Shown piece after piece: positions 46,410-55,587 of a stretch of DNA of 64,000 nt. The notes below the pieces were generated by a model. The model was given only the letters and a program-made list of their open reading frames with translations. It had not been told where the DNA came from and made no database searches. A program made the translations under genes and the position numbers. The DNA lies in the NCBI RefSeq assembly GCF_013096535.2, contig NZ_CP051265.2:372001-436000 (forward strand). The letters run 5' to 3'. Source of the DNA: Wolbachia endosymbiont of Diaphorina citri. Its GTDB lineage: Bacteria > Pseudomonadota > Alphaproteobacteria > Rickettsiales > Anaplasmataceae. The first letter of the stretch is position 1; every line of letters starts with the position of its first letter.

Positions 46410-49079
46410 TCAGTGTTTGTACAGTTGTACCTGCGCAACTTGCTTCAAAATTTCTGCTTGTTGCTGAGCATGGATATTAGCATAACCACATGCAGGAGAT
46501 GCAGCAGCAGGTCTTGCAATGCACTTAGGTCTTTTTGCTTGAGCATTGAGGCCAGACAATACCTCTTCTATCAATGGGTTGACAAAGAACCATCCTCCCA
46601 TATTTTTTGGTTCCTCTTGACACCATATAATTTCAGCGTTCTTATATTTTTCAAGTTCACTGCCTAGTTTATCGGCCGGGAATGGATAAAATTGTTCTAA
46701 ACGCACTACTGCTATATCGTTTATTTTTTGTGCTTCAAGCATTTCAATTATGTCGTAATAGACTTTACCACTGCATATTACAACTTTACGTATTTTATCA
46801 CTTGCAACTAAACCTGTTCTACACTCTGGAATTACCGTGAGAAATTCTCCTTCAAAGTCAGAAAGGTTAGAAACTGCCATTTTATGACGCAATAGTGATT
46901 TAGGTGTAAACACCACTAAAGGCTTACGAAAATCTCGATTAATTTGTCGGCGCAAAACATGAAAGTAATTTGCTGGAGTAGAGCAATTAACTACTTGCAT
47001 ATTATCCTCTGCGCAGAGTTGCAAAAATCTCTCTATACGAGCAGAACTATGCTCAGGCCCCTGCCCTTCATAACCATGAGGCAAAAGTAAAACTAGACCA
47101 CTTGATCGCAACCACTTTGTTTCTGCAGATGAGATAAATTGGTCGATCATGATTTGTGCACCATTTGCAAAATCACCAAATTGCCCTTCCCAGAGCACCA
47201 GTGAATATGGAGAGTCAAGGCTATATCCATATTCAAAACCCATCACAGCATACTCAGATAGTGCGCTATCTATAACTTCAAAGCGAGCTTGCTTCTCACT
47301 TATATTGTTTAGTGGAATAAACTCTTCTTCCGTTACTTGATCAACAAGCCTTGAGTGACGATGCGAGAAAGTCCCACGACCAGAATCTTGTCCTGACAAG
47401 CGCACTCCTATTCCTTCTTTAAGCAATGACGCGAATGCAAGACTTTCAGCAGTTGCCCAGTCTATGTTGCTACCGGAATTTATACTGTCTATTCTTCCAT
47501 CAAGTATTTTTCTGACTTTATTATTGAGATTAAAACTACTTGGAATATTGCTATTTATGTGTACGCCCAATTTTTTTAGCTCATCTGGTGAGATACCAGA
47601 ATCTGTATAATATTCGCTCAAATCATTTAACTTTGCTCTCCTGAGTTTTAACCACACTCCATCAAACCAGTCAGCTTTCTTCGGAGTATAAGTCGTTGAC
47701 TCAGTAAGGCTTTTATCCAATCTTGTTCTAAATTCGCTGCGTAATTTACTTACTTCATCGCTACCTAGCACTTTCTCTGCAGTCAGCTTCTCTTCGTAAA
47801 GCGTGCCTGGAGTTTTATGCTTTGATATTGCTTTATACATAAGTGGCTGAGTAAAATTTGGTTCATCGCCTTCATTATGGCCATATTTGCGGTAGCATAT
47901 TATGTCAATCACCACATCCTTTTTAAATTTCTGCACATACTCCATTGCCAAACTCGCGGCAAAACTCACGGCTTCTGGATTATCTCCATTAACATGAAAT
48001 ATTGGAGCTTCTATTGATTTTGCTACATCAGTACAATAAAAAGAAGAGCGTGCACAACGAGGATTCGCAGTAAAACCAACTTGGTTATTGATGACAATAT
48101 GCACGATACCACCAACTTTATAACCTTCAATGTTGCTCAAAGTCAGGGTTTCAGCAACCACTCCCTGCCCGATAAAAGCTGCATCACCATGAATTGATAT
48201 TCCAAGCACAGATCTCATATTTTGTTTTGCCCTTACTCTTCCAGCTAGAACCGGATTTACCGCCTCAAGGTGAGATGGGTTAGGACATAAACTTAAGTGT
48301 ATTTTTTTACCACCAGCAAGTGCTCGATCAGAAGAGTAACCAAGGTGATATTTGACATCACCAGACACCTCAAGACTACTTGGATATGCAAGGTTGCCTT
48401 GAAATTCAGACAGCATTGCCGTATATTCTTTCCCCATCACTTTGGTTAGAACATTAAGCCGTCCTCGGTGGGCCATACCAAGAACTATTTCTTCAATACC
48501 AAAAGCTGCAGAATCACTAATAACTCTTTCAATTGCAACAATGGCTGACTCCCCACCTTCGATAGAAAAACGCTTATATCCAGGAAATTTCATATGGAGA
48601 AATTGCTCGAACACCTCAGATTCGATTAAGTGCCTCAGTATTTCTTTTTTATCCTGAGGGCTTAGCGTATAGACCTGATTTTCAATTTTCTCCTGCAGCC
48701 AAACTCTTTCCTCATAAGAGGAAATATGCATAAATTCAAAACCGATATTATTGCAGTAAATATCTCTGTAGGTTTTAGTGTCACTTGTAGGAGAAAGATT
48801 TAAGTATTTTTGATAATCTATTTCCTTATTTATATTCGGTGATAATGGATTTAAGTCTGCAAAAAAGTGACCATAAGATCTGAAAAAATTTGCTAAATCA
48901 TCAGCATCTACCTTGGCTTCATTCTGTGCTCTGCAGGGTTCGGCTTTATTAACTTCTAAATTGCTCGAAAAAATTCTGTACCAATCTTCTCCAATTGATT
49001 TATCGCCTTGCAAGTAACGGCTATAAATTTCTTCCACAAATTCTGCATTGTCACCATAAAGGCAGCTTAAACTTGGCAT
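46410..49079 (-). CDS. sucA: 2-oxoglutarate dehydrogenase E1 component
   Basis: SucA is the thiamine-diphosphate-dependent decarboxylase of the 2-oxoglutarate dehydrogenase complex in the TCA cycle. From ATG 49079 it has 889 residues. It shows the N-terminal SxLxGxNAxFVEEIYxxYL motif, GMAHRGRLNVL, the ThDP-binding segment HGDAAFIGQGVVAETL, NNQVGFTANP, and the C-terminal FSHRHSRLVDQ and EEPKNMGGW. A TTG 7 codons earlier (49100) is an alternative start. Its substrate is supplied in part by the glutamate dehydrogenase encoded at 2.4 kb. sucB is not adjacent. Confidence 0.96.
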   Translation of the reverse strand: MPSLSCLYGDNAEFVEEIYSRYLQGDKSIGEDWYRIFSSNLEVNKAEPCRAQNEAKVDADDLANFFRSYGHFFADLNPLSPNINKEIDYQKYLNLSPTSDTKTYRDIYCNNIGFEFMHISSYEERVWLQEKIENQVYTLSPQDKKEILRHLIESEVFEQFLHMKFPGYKRFSIEGGESAIVAIERVISDSAAFGIEEIVLGMAHRGRLNVLTKVMGKEYTAMLSEFQGNLAYPSSLEVSGDVKYHLGYSSDRALAGGKKIHLSLCPNPSHLEAVNPVLAGRVRAKQNMRSVLGISIHGDAAFIGQGVVAETLTLSNIEGYKVGGIVHIVINNQVGFTANPRCARSSFYCTDVAKSIEAPIFHVNGDNPEAVSFAASLAMEYVQKFKKDVVIDIICYRKYGHNEGDEPNFTQPLMYKAISKHKTPGTLYEEKLTAEKVLGSDEVSKLRSEFRTRLDKSLTESTTYTPKKADWFDGVWLKLRRAKLNDLSEYYTDSGISPDELKKLGVHINSNIPSSFNLNNKVRKILDGRIDSINSGSNIDWATAESLAFASLLKEGIGVRLSGQDSGRGTFSHRHSRLVDQVTEEEFIPLNNISEKQARFEVIDSALSEYAVMGFEYGYSLDSPYSLVLWEGQFGDFANGAQIMIDQFISSAETKWLRSSGLVLLLPHGYEGQGPEHSSARIERFLQLCAEDNMQVVNCSTPANYFHVLRRQINRDFRKPLVVFTPKSLLRHKMAVSNLSDFEGEFLTVIPECRTGLVASDKIRKVVICSGKVYYDIIEMLEAQKINDIAVVRLEQFYPFPADKLGSELEKYKNAEIIWCQEEPKNMGGWFFVNPLIEEVLSGLNAQAKRPKCIARPAAASPACGYANIHAQQQAEILKQVAQVQLYKH

Positions 49080-49187
49080 AATCACTATAAAAGATATCAA
49101 ATACTTATAAGTATACCTTAAGTTTTTTAAAAAAGAACTTTTTTGATCTTTGTAGATTAAGCTAATGCATTACCGCTTTCTCACAGA

Positions 49188-49255
49188 TGTACGAACATTC
49201 ATTTTTGAAGGTAAACTGCACAGCAAATGTTCAGTGCATGACACCATTTATTTTT
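49188..49255. repeat. MITE-like repeat element, partial copy C (one end)
   Basis: TGTACGAACATTCATTTTTG at 49188 and the following AAGGTAAACTGCACAGCAAATG match the left end of the element at 55233 almost base for base, but the other end is missing. The remainder of the 49101-49360 gap holds no gene that I can see. Confidence 0.7.
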
Positions 49256-49360
49256 ATGGTTTTGTTTATTTTATTTTGCCACTCTGCTAAACGAATACAT
49301 TTAATTTCATTTTTATCGAACAGATAATTGTCATATATTAGCTTAGTTCTCCTGTTGTAC

Positions 49361-50701
49361 TTAAATATAAATCAGCATATCCCTAATTTTTTTATACATT
49401 TTACTTCTTTCTCTATATTTAATAATAGGCTTGAAAATAAATGGTAAACCTATAATTGTTAAGCTTAGAGCTAGGATTGAAAATACACAAAAGGCTTTGT
49501 GTTTACTATGTAGCTCTTTCAAGTAAAGCATCAAAAATCTACAGAATTTTTTGTAATTTTCTTCAATATTTTTTTTGCTATGAGCCTTGTCAATAAACAT
49601 ACCTATTGCGGTATAATCTTTACTACACTTAATTGCCCCTTTTTCTATTAATAGCTGAGCTATGTCAAAATAATCCCTTTGAATAGTAAGATGCAGAGGT
49701 GTAAAACCTTGTTGATCACAAATATTCATATTGGCTTTTACTGCTAACAACATTCTTACAATTTCTACATGGCCTTTTTTAGCTGCAAGTAGCAGAGGAG
49801 TTCTGTTGCATCTAGTGACGGCATTAACGTTTACCTTAAGCTCCAATAAGAACTTAACTGCTTTAGTATCACCATTGTAGCTAGCTTTATGTAACCTGGT
49901 GTTACCGATACAATCTTGGTCATCTGCTTCTATTCCCTTTGAAACAAGAAATGTTACCATCTTTCCATTATTATGCTCAATAGCGCAATCCAGCGCATCA
50001 AAGCCATGTTTGTTTTTTGTGCAAATAAACTCTTTTAACCTAGCTTTTGCTTGCTTTACAATAAGCTTTACCAGTTGCATTTTGTTGTTATATGCTGCTA
50101 GAAAAAGCGTAGTATTATTTTCTGCATCTTTTGCTTCTATGTTTGCACCTTTCTTTATCAGATATTCTATAATCTCTGCTCTACTTTCATAATGTGTAGT
50201 ACATTGATAAATGGTCAAAAATAAAGGAGTACGAAAGTTGTTATCTTCACATTCAAGATTTGCTCCGCTATCAATTAAAATCTGGACGCTCTTTTTAGAA
50301 CCGTATAATGAAGCTATGTGAAGAGGAGTATAGCCTTCCTCAGCATCTTTTTCATTAATTTTTGCGCCTTTTGCTATTAAAAAATCCATTAATTCTGTGT
50401 CATCTTGTAGTGTAGCAAGGTGAAGTGGAGTAAATCCATTTTTATCTCTAGAATTAATTGTCAGTTGATTAACAAGAAGTTTAGCAATTTTTTTGTGTCC
50501 ATGCATAATAGCATAATGCAGTGGATTTCTATTTTCGTTGTCCACAACATTAAAGTCAGCTTCGTGTTCTAATAATGATTTTACTCCAACTAAATCGCCT
50601 TCTTTTGTAAACTTATGTAAGAGAGTGACTCCGCTTACATCTTTTGAGTTAATATCAAATCCACTTTCTACCAATTGATGTATGTCTTCCTCACACGCCA
50701 T
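49361..50701 (-). CDS. ankyrin-repeat protein with C-terminal membrane segment
   Basis: This 446-residue protein consists of about ten ankyrin repeats (GFTPLHLATLQDDTELMDFL, GYTPLHIASLYGSKKSVQIL, RTPLLLAAKKGHVEIVRMLL and others, residues about 1-360). A polar linker and a hydrophobic segment near 400-423 (FCVFSILALSLTIIGLPFIF) follow, ending in a basic tail. The N-terminus (MACEEDIHQLVESGFDINSK) lacks the module shared by the other ankyrin genes here. It is leftward, 250 bases after the ankyrin-AAA+ gene. The tail anchor suggests display on a membrane. Confidence 0.88.
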   Translation of the reverse strand: MACEEDIHQLVESGFDINSKDVSGVTLLHKFTKEGDLVGVKSLLEHEADFNVVDNENRNPLHYAIMHGHKKIAKLLVNQLTINSRDKNGFTPLHLATLQDDTELMDFLIAKGAKINEKDAEEGYTPLHIASLYGSKKSVQILIDSGANLECEDNNFRTPLFLTIYQCTTHYESRAEIIEYLIKKGANIEAKDAENNTTLFLAAYNNKMQLVKLIVKQAKARLKEFICTKNKHGFDALDCAIEHNNGKMVTFLVSKGIEADDQDCIGNTRLHKASYNGDTKAVKFLLELKVNVNAVTRCNRTPLLLAAKKGHVEIVRMLLAVKANMNICDQQGFTPLHLTIQRDYFDIAQLLIEKGAIKCSKDYTAIGMFIDKAHSKKNIEENYKKFCRFLMLYLKELHSKHKAFCVFSILALSLTIIGLPFIFKPIIKYRERSKMYKKIRDMLIYI

Positions 50702-50951
50702 ACCATTTTAATTAAACCCTTTTCGCATTAACAATACTCCCACTTAATTAAGTTTGAATGAATCTGTAAGAGAGATATAAACGTTAGGGAGATTTGTGAT
50801 AAATAGTAAGAAAAAGAACAGAAAGTCAAAATCTATCTAACACAATTAAAATCACTATTTTACCTGCTTTCTCTGTACTCTATCTCTACTTTTGCATTTA
50901 CATTCGCTGAATCACTTTCCTGCTTTACAATAAAGCAGCTCCATATGTTTT

Positions 50952-52733
50952 CTATGCACTTTTATTAAGCATTTTGCTCAAATTTGCAAAATTCACAATA
51001 TTGTTCAACAACTCCATCTTACTATCCACTTGCTCATTCTCAACCTTTTTAGATTTAAGATCTTTAAGTACATTATTGAAATCATCCATGTTCACTGTCA
51101 CTTTTAGCTCTTCATCTTCTGACTCTTCTTCGCAAATCTGATCTACAGCATGAAGTTTTGCTTCATTTACCAAATTTTCTAGATCAGCTCCTGAAAAACC
51201 ATTAGTTTCTTCTGCAAGTTTTGCTAGATTTACATCTGGTTCCATTGGCACTTTCTCCGTATAAAGACCCAATATTTTTTCACGTAGGCTTTTATCTGGT
51301 AAAATAATTTCAATATGTTTAGAGAGGCGACCTGATCTAATTACTGCTTCATCTAAACTTTCTAGACGATTAGTTGCAGCAATGACTGTCACGCCTTCTA
51401 TAGGATTAAAACCATCAAGTTCATGTAAAAACTGATTTACAATTCGGTTGCGTTCTTCGTCATTGTATGCATTATTATTACTACGTTTTGTACAAACAGC
51501 ATCTATTTCATCTATAAAGACTATGCAAGGAGCATTTTCTCTCGCTTTTGCAAAAAGATCTTTTATGTAATGTGCGCTTTGTCCAGCATATTTTTGCATA
51601 CATTCAGATCCAGAAACGCTAATAAATTTAGCATTAGCTTCACATGCAATTGCACGAGCAATAAGAGTTTTACCATTTCCAGGTGGACCATATAAAATAT
51701 AGCCTGTTGGCATTTTGCAACTTAGCATTTCAAGAGCTTTCTTCTTCTTCTCTGATATATGACCACAAATCATTTTTAACTCTTTTCTTACTTCATCTGA
51801 AACAATAACATCATCAAGTGTTACTTTTTTCTGCTTGTCTGGATCAACTATCTCTATTCTAGAAGAGCCTTTTATTGCACAAACAAGATCATTTAATTCT
51901 TTTGAGTGCGTTGCTTTATTAACCGATTTTTTTTCATCACTCACTTCTTCAATATTTATTATGTTTGAATCTTGCCCGTTTTTAATCTCATTTTCAGCAT
52001 CCAATTCAGCCGCTTTGTACGTAATATATTTAGCTATAGATGCAAATGCATACAAAATACTTACACACAATAACACCTTTAATACAGGCACATCAGGTAC
52101 AATTAAATTAACCGCAACAATTGATGTTGCCATAGCAGCACCTAACAACAACATTGAGCCAAAAACAATATAACCTTGAATTTTCGCTTTTTTCAGCTGC
52201 ATTAAGTATCCAGAACCATTAGGATGCTCGAATGCATAAATATTCACTGCAGTTTTACCATGAAAATTCTTTAACCAAGGATCTGCATTTTTTCTTATTA
52301 GAATTGATATTGTTTTTCTACTTCCATTATTTGCAGCACAATGCAAAGGAGTATTGCCCTCTTTATCCATTACATTAACACTTATTCCTCTATTTAAGAA
52401 AAATTCTACCACTTCAGCATGACCATTTTCAGCGGCTAAATGTAAAGGAATCTTCTCGCACTTACTATCTTTCTTATTAACATCAGCTCCTACTGCTACC
52501 AGGACTTTTGCTACGTTTTCAAAGCCACGTCTAGCAGCTACGTGCAACAATGTAAGTTCTTGACTAAATAAATGATTTACATCAAATTCAACTTTCTTCC
52601 ACTCTTCATGTAGATCTTGATTCTGTTTCTTTAGTTCTTCTTGTATTTTCTCAATTATATTATTGAGATTTAAATCTTTCTCAGCCTCAATCGTCCTCAG
52701 TACTTTTTCCAGTGATTCATATTCTCCTGTCAT
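50952..52733 (-). CDS. ankyrin-TM-AAA+ ATPase fusion protein
   Basis: This 593-residue protein has an unusual order of domains. The shared N-terminal module (1-56) is followed by three to four ankyrin repeats (59-165), two membrane segments (about 187-210 and 214-236), a linker, and an AAA+ module (about 300-530). Walker A is GPPGNGKT at 349-356, Walker B IVFIDEID at 404-411, a pore-loop-like KYAGQSA at 381-387, and arginine candidates lie in RSGRLSKH (466-472). The ATPase is closest to FtsH/Cdc48-type classic AAA domains, but no HExxH protease motif follows. It could be a membrane-tethered unfoldase that recruits substrates through ankyrins. All nucleotide-binding residues appear intact. Confidence 0.88.
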   Translation of the reverse strand: MTGEYESLEKVLRTIEAEKDLNLNNIIEKIQEELKKQNQDLHEEWKKVEFDVNHLFSQELTLLHVAARRGFENVAKVLVAVGADVNKKDSKCEKIPLHLAAENGHAEVVEFFLNRGISVNVMDKEGNTPLHCAANNGSRKTISILIRKNADPWLKNFHGKTAVNIYAFEHPNGSGYLMQLKKAKIQGYIVFGSMLLLGAAMATSIVAVNLIVPDVPVLKVLLCVSILYAFASIAKYITYKAAELDAENEIKNGQDSNIINIEEVSDEKKSVNKATHSKELNDLVCAIKGSSRIEIVDPDKQKKVTLDDVIVSDEVRKELKMICGHISEKKKKALEMLSCKMPTGYILYGPPGNGKTLIARAIACEANAKFISVSGSECMQKYAGQSAHYIKDLFAKARENAPCIVFIDEIDAVCTKRSNNNAYNDEERNRIVNQFLHELDGFNPIEGVTVIAATNRLESLDEAVIRSGRLSKHIEIILPDKSLREKILGLYTEKVPMEPDVNLAKLAEETNGFSGADLENLVNEAKLHAVDQICEEESEDEELKVTVNMDDFNNVLKDLKSKKVENEQVDSKMELLNNIVNFANLSKMLNKSA

Positions 52734-52854
52734 AATTTTACCTTCAATATTAAAAGAGTTATTTAATTATTACATAATTATGATAAAAAGTCAATTAAAA
52801 CAAGCTAATAACTGGGATTGTGAATAGTAAATTAGATTCAAGTGGCCTCTGTGG

Positions 52855-53010
52855 TGTCATTCCAGTGCGTGACACTGGAATCCAGATCAAGTACGGCTAT
52901 CATCCAAATGTTGTTATTCAAGCAGCCCCTTCGTTTTCATCCCAGTACCCGGACACTGGGATCCAGGAACCAGCGTCAAGCACTGGAATGACACCCATGC
53001 TCTTTTCGCT
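52855..53010. repeat. pair of Wolbachia palindromic repeats
   Basis: Two palindromes of the CATTCCAGTGCGTGACACTGGAATCCAG class occur: one near 52857-52886, and a second near 52939-52968 (TCATCCCAGTACCCGGACAC with CACTGGGATCC). A third half-site, CACTGGAATGACACC, lies near 52980. These are the same family as the palindromes near 13440, 24565 and 55340. From 53011 to about 53280 I see only AT-rich non-coding sequence. Confidence 0.75.
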
Positions 53011-53283
53011 ATAAATATTAAAAAATTTACCAGGCAAAAGAAGCCCCGTGTAAATAGTTGTTCCACTCTTTATTTTTTAAATTTGACGTTGGGTAATGTC
53101 TTAAACAGACTGTTTCAGTTTGTATAGGGAAAAGCCCGAAGTTTTTATAAAGACATAGTATGTACATAGTACAAAAACAGTACGCTAAATACAAGTCTTC
53201 TTGTCGTTTTAATCTATACAGATTGGGAAGTTAAATAGTATAGCTTCACCTTCTCTGTAAGACATTTTAGCCATAATGGCTAA

Positions 53284-53540
53284 TTTCTGGAGGATGAAGC
53301 ACTTAAACTAGTTGCTATTGATAGTAATGATGCTTTCATGGCTGAAATAGAAAATAGCAAAGACATATCTGTTGTGCCTACTTCTAATCAGTGGCTTACA
53401 GCAAAAATCTTACTTCTTTCGATCATCAGATTAAGTCTACTCCAGCGGATATAGTAAGGATTTCTGATAGGTGGTTGATTTTTGACGAGCATGGAATAAA
53501 GAATATTGTTAAGGCTAATGCAGAACCAAAAGAGGGAATG
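53284..53540 (+). pseudogene. decayed gene fragment with one frameshift
   Basis: One phase reads FLEDEALKLVAIDSNDAFMA, continuing to SNQWLT near 53395. The next phase then carries YSKNLTSFDHQIKSTPADIV and DRWLIFDEHGIKNIVKAN up to 53533. The two join into one plausible protein if a single base is corrected. The 3' end is cut by the GGGAATGTTCAAAAAAGTAT motif that also begins the IS remnant at 24406. No start codon or ribosome binding site is convincing. I cannot name the parent gene. Confidence 0.5.
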
Positions 53541-53560
53541 TTCAAAAAAGTATGTCAAAC
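53534..53560 (+). repeat. IS-end motif shared with 24406
   Basis: GGGAATGTTCAAAAAAGTAT followed by GTCAAAC matches 24406-24431 with one difference (GTAT versus GTGT). In both places the neighbouring coding sequence is broken, which fits a transposon end left behind. Confidence 0.55.
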
Positions 53561-53622
53561 CGAATTTTTAGTTCAACTCAATTTTCAATCTGTGGGGGTA
53601 TAATTTTGACAGGATACAAAGC

Positions 53623-55131
53623 TTAATGGAGAAAGTTACGAATATCAGTGAAAAACATGGCAATTTTATTCTCATTTGCAGCTGCTATCACGTCTTGATC
53701 TTTCAATGAGCCACCTGGCTGAATTATAGCTGTAATTCCATGCTTTGCACTTTCTACTATACTATCTGGAAATGGAAAAAATGCATCCGAAGCAAGCGCT
53801 GCGCCTTTACATTTTTCACCTGCTTTTTTTACTGCAATATTCACACTATCTATTCTGCTTGTTTGTCCTGCACCGATGCCAATAGCACAACCGTCTTTTG
53901 CTATCACTATTGCATTGGATTTTACATGTTTACATATTTTCCAAGCAAAAATAAGATCCTCTTTTTCTGTTATAGTACATTCTGTTACTTGACTAATTTC
54001 TCCCATTACGTGGTTATTATTTTCCTGTACTAAGAACCCACCAACAACGTTTTTAACTTGGTACTTCTCATTTTGTTGAAAAGGTTTATGAATAATCACT
54101 CTCAGATTTTTCTTTTTTTGCAAAACTTTTAGCGCTTCGCTATTAACTGATGGCGCTATCACTACCTCCAAAAATATCTCATTTAGCTTTTCTGCTAGCT
54201 TTAAATCTATCTCCCGATTGAAAGCAACTATTCCACCAAAACTGCTTATTTCATCACATGATAGAGCTTTTTCATATGCTTTTAAAGCACTATCACTAAC
54301 AGCAGCGCCACATGGATTATTGTGCTTTATTATCACTGCTGCAGGTTCTTGAAACTCAGAAATTATGTTAAGTGCAGACTCTATGTCGACTATATTATTA
54401 TAGCTCAACTCTTTTCCATGTATTTTCTCCAGTGGATATTTGCTAAATTGATTACTATAAAATGCAGCTTTTTGATGAGGATTTTCACCATACCTGAGTC
54501 CTTGTGCTTTACATCCATATAAAGTAAAAAACTCTGGTAACTCATTGCTTTTACCCTGTGATAAAAACCAATTGTAAATATTAGAATCATACTGTGCAGT
54601 CAGAGCAAATGCTTTAGTTGCTAGATGTTTTCTATATTCTAATGTTGTCTGATTGTTATTTTTGATCATCTCAGCTTTCAGTGTTTCGTAATCTTGAATG
54701 CTAGAAATCACTGAAGTGAAATGAAAGTTTTTTGCTGTAGCTCTAATTAATGCTACTCCACCTATATCTATTTGTTCTATGATTTGCTCCTCACTTGAGT
54801 TGCTATTAACCGTTTTCCAAAATGGATATAAGTTAGTTATAAGCAGATCTATCGGCTTAATTTCTAGATTCTGCATTTCCTTTTTGTGCCTTTTTCGATC
54901 ACAGAGTATTCCTCCGTGAATTTTAGGATGTAAAGTTTTCACTCTGCCATCTAGTATTTCTGGAAATTGCGTGTAATCTGAAACTTCTTGCGTTTTTATT
55001 CCCGCACCTGATAGCACTTTATAAGTATTCCCTGTTGAGAGAATTTCTATTTGTTGCTGCATCAAAAACAATGCAAGTTCAATTATATTTGTCTTATCGT
55101 ATACTGATATTAAAGCTCTTTTAATTTTCAT
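53623..55131 (-). CDS. purH: bifunctional AICAR formyltransferase / IMP cyclohydrolase
   Basis: PurH performs the last two steps of IMP synthesis. The 502-residue product has the N-terminal MGS-like cyclohydrolase domain (RALISVYDKTNIIELALFL, DGRVKTLHPKIHGGIL) and the C-terminal transformylase with RYGENPHQKAAFY, VIIKHNNPCGAAV and the ACASDAFFPFPDS-type motif (ALASDAFFPFPDSIV), all intact. Length matches the family (about 500-530). PurN at 33.3 kb precedes it in the pathway. Confidence 0.96.
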   Translation of the reverse strand: MKIKRALISVYDKTNIIELALFLMQQQIEILSTGNTYKVLSGAGIKTQEVSDYTQFPEILDGRVKTLHPKIHGGILCDRKRHKKEMQNLEIKPIDLLITNLYPFWKTVNSNSSEEQIIEQIDIGGVALIRATAKNFHFTSVISSIQDYETLKAEMIKNNNQTTLEYRKHLATKAFALTAQYDSNIYNWFLSQGKSNELPEFFTLYGCKAQGLRYGENPHQKAAFYSNQFSKYPLEKIHGKELSYNNIVDIESALNIISEFQEPAAVIIKHNNPCGAAVSDSALKAYEKALSCDEISSFGGIVAFNREIDLKLAEKLNEIFLEVVIAPSVNSEALKVLQKKKNLRVIIHKPFQQNEKYQVKNVVGGFLVQENNNHVMGEISQVTECTITEKEDLIFAWKICKHVKSNAIVIAKDGCAIGIGAGQTSRIDSVNIAVKKAGEKCKGAALASDAFFPFPDSIVESAKHGITAIIQPGGSLKDQDVIAAANENKIAMFFTDIRNFLH

Positions 55132-55232
55132 ATGGAAGGTTTCTTAAGATTATATCTAAGAAAAGAAAATTTGTCTATATATAGCTACTACGTCATACCG
55201 CCGCGGTATCTCGTTGTAGACTCCGCTATAGC

Positions 55233-55514
55233 TGTACGAACATTCATTTTTGAAGGTAAATTGCACAGCAAATGGTCAGTGTTTGGCACCGGAGTTTAGT
55301 CTTTATTATACAGCCACTTATTTAAAGTTAAGTTTCCTGGATCCCAGTGTCAAGCACTGGGATGACAAGAAGAGAGCACTGGGATAATAAAGAAGGCACT
55401 GGCATGACATCATCCTTTTTTCTGGATCCAAGTAGTCATGGCACTGCCTTTGTGTTTGAGGCAAAACCTGCTATAACATTTAACACACTGCTTTCACAAA
55501 CAAATGTTCGTACA
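55233..55514. repeat. MITE-like repeat element, copy B (282 bp)
   Basis: This is the best-preserved copy, with exact 12-bp inverted ends TGTACGAACATT (55233-55244) and AATGTTCGTACA (55503-55514). The interior holds the palindrome TGGATCCCAGTGTCAAGCAC with CACTGGGATGACA and further decayed halves (CACTGGGATAATA, CACTGGCATGACAT, CTGGATCCAAG). Copy A at 13367 is related in inverted orientation and copy C at 49188 is a single end. No coding frame for a transposase exists. A CCGC-type palindrome (ATACCGC-C-GCGGTAT) lies just upstream at 55194. Confidence 0.75.
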
Positions 55515-55587
55515 GTTGTGTAACAAGCAGCGGAATACCAAATTGTAGAAGTTGCTTTAGCCCTACTAACCTTCCCTTCAAAGTAAC

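Noticed and set aside
48442..48657. Open frames opposite sucA, gdh, clpB and other large genes
   Set aside because: They lie wholly antisense to well-supported coding regions, have no ribosome binding sites and no recognisable domains. They are shadows of the codon bias on the other strand.
52820..53014. 64-codon frame across the palindromic repeats after the ankyrin-AAA+ gene
   Set aside because: Its sequence is just the translation of the palindromic repeats, with no ribosome binding site or domain.
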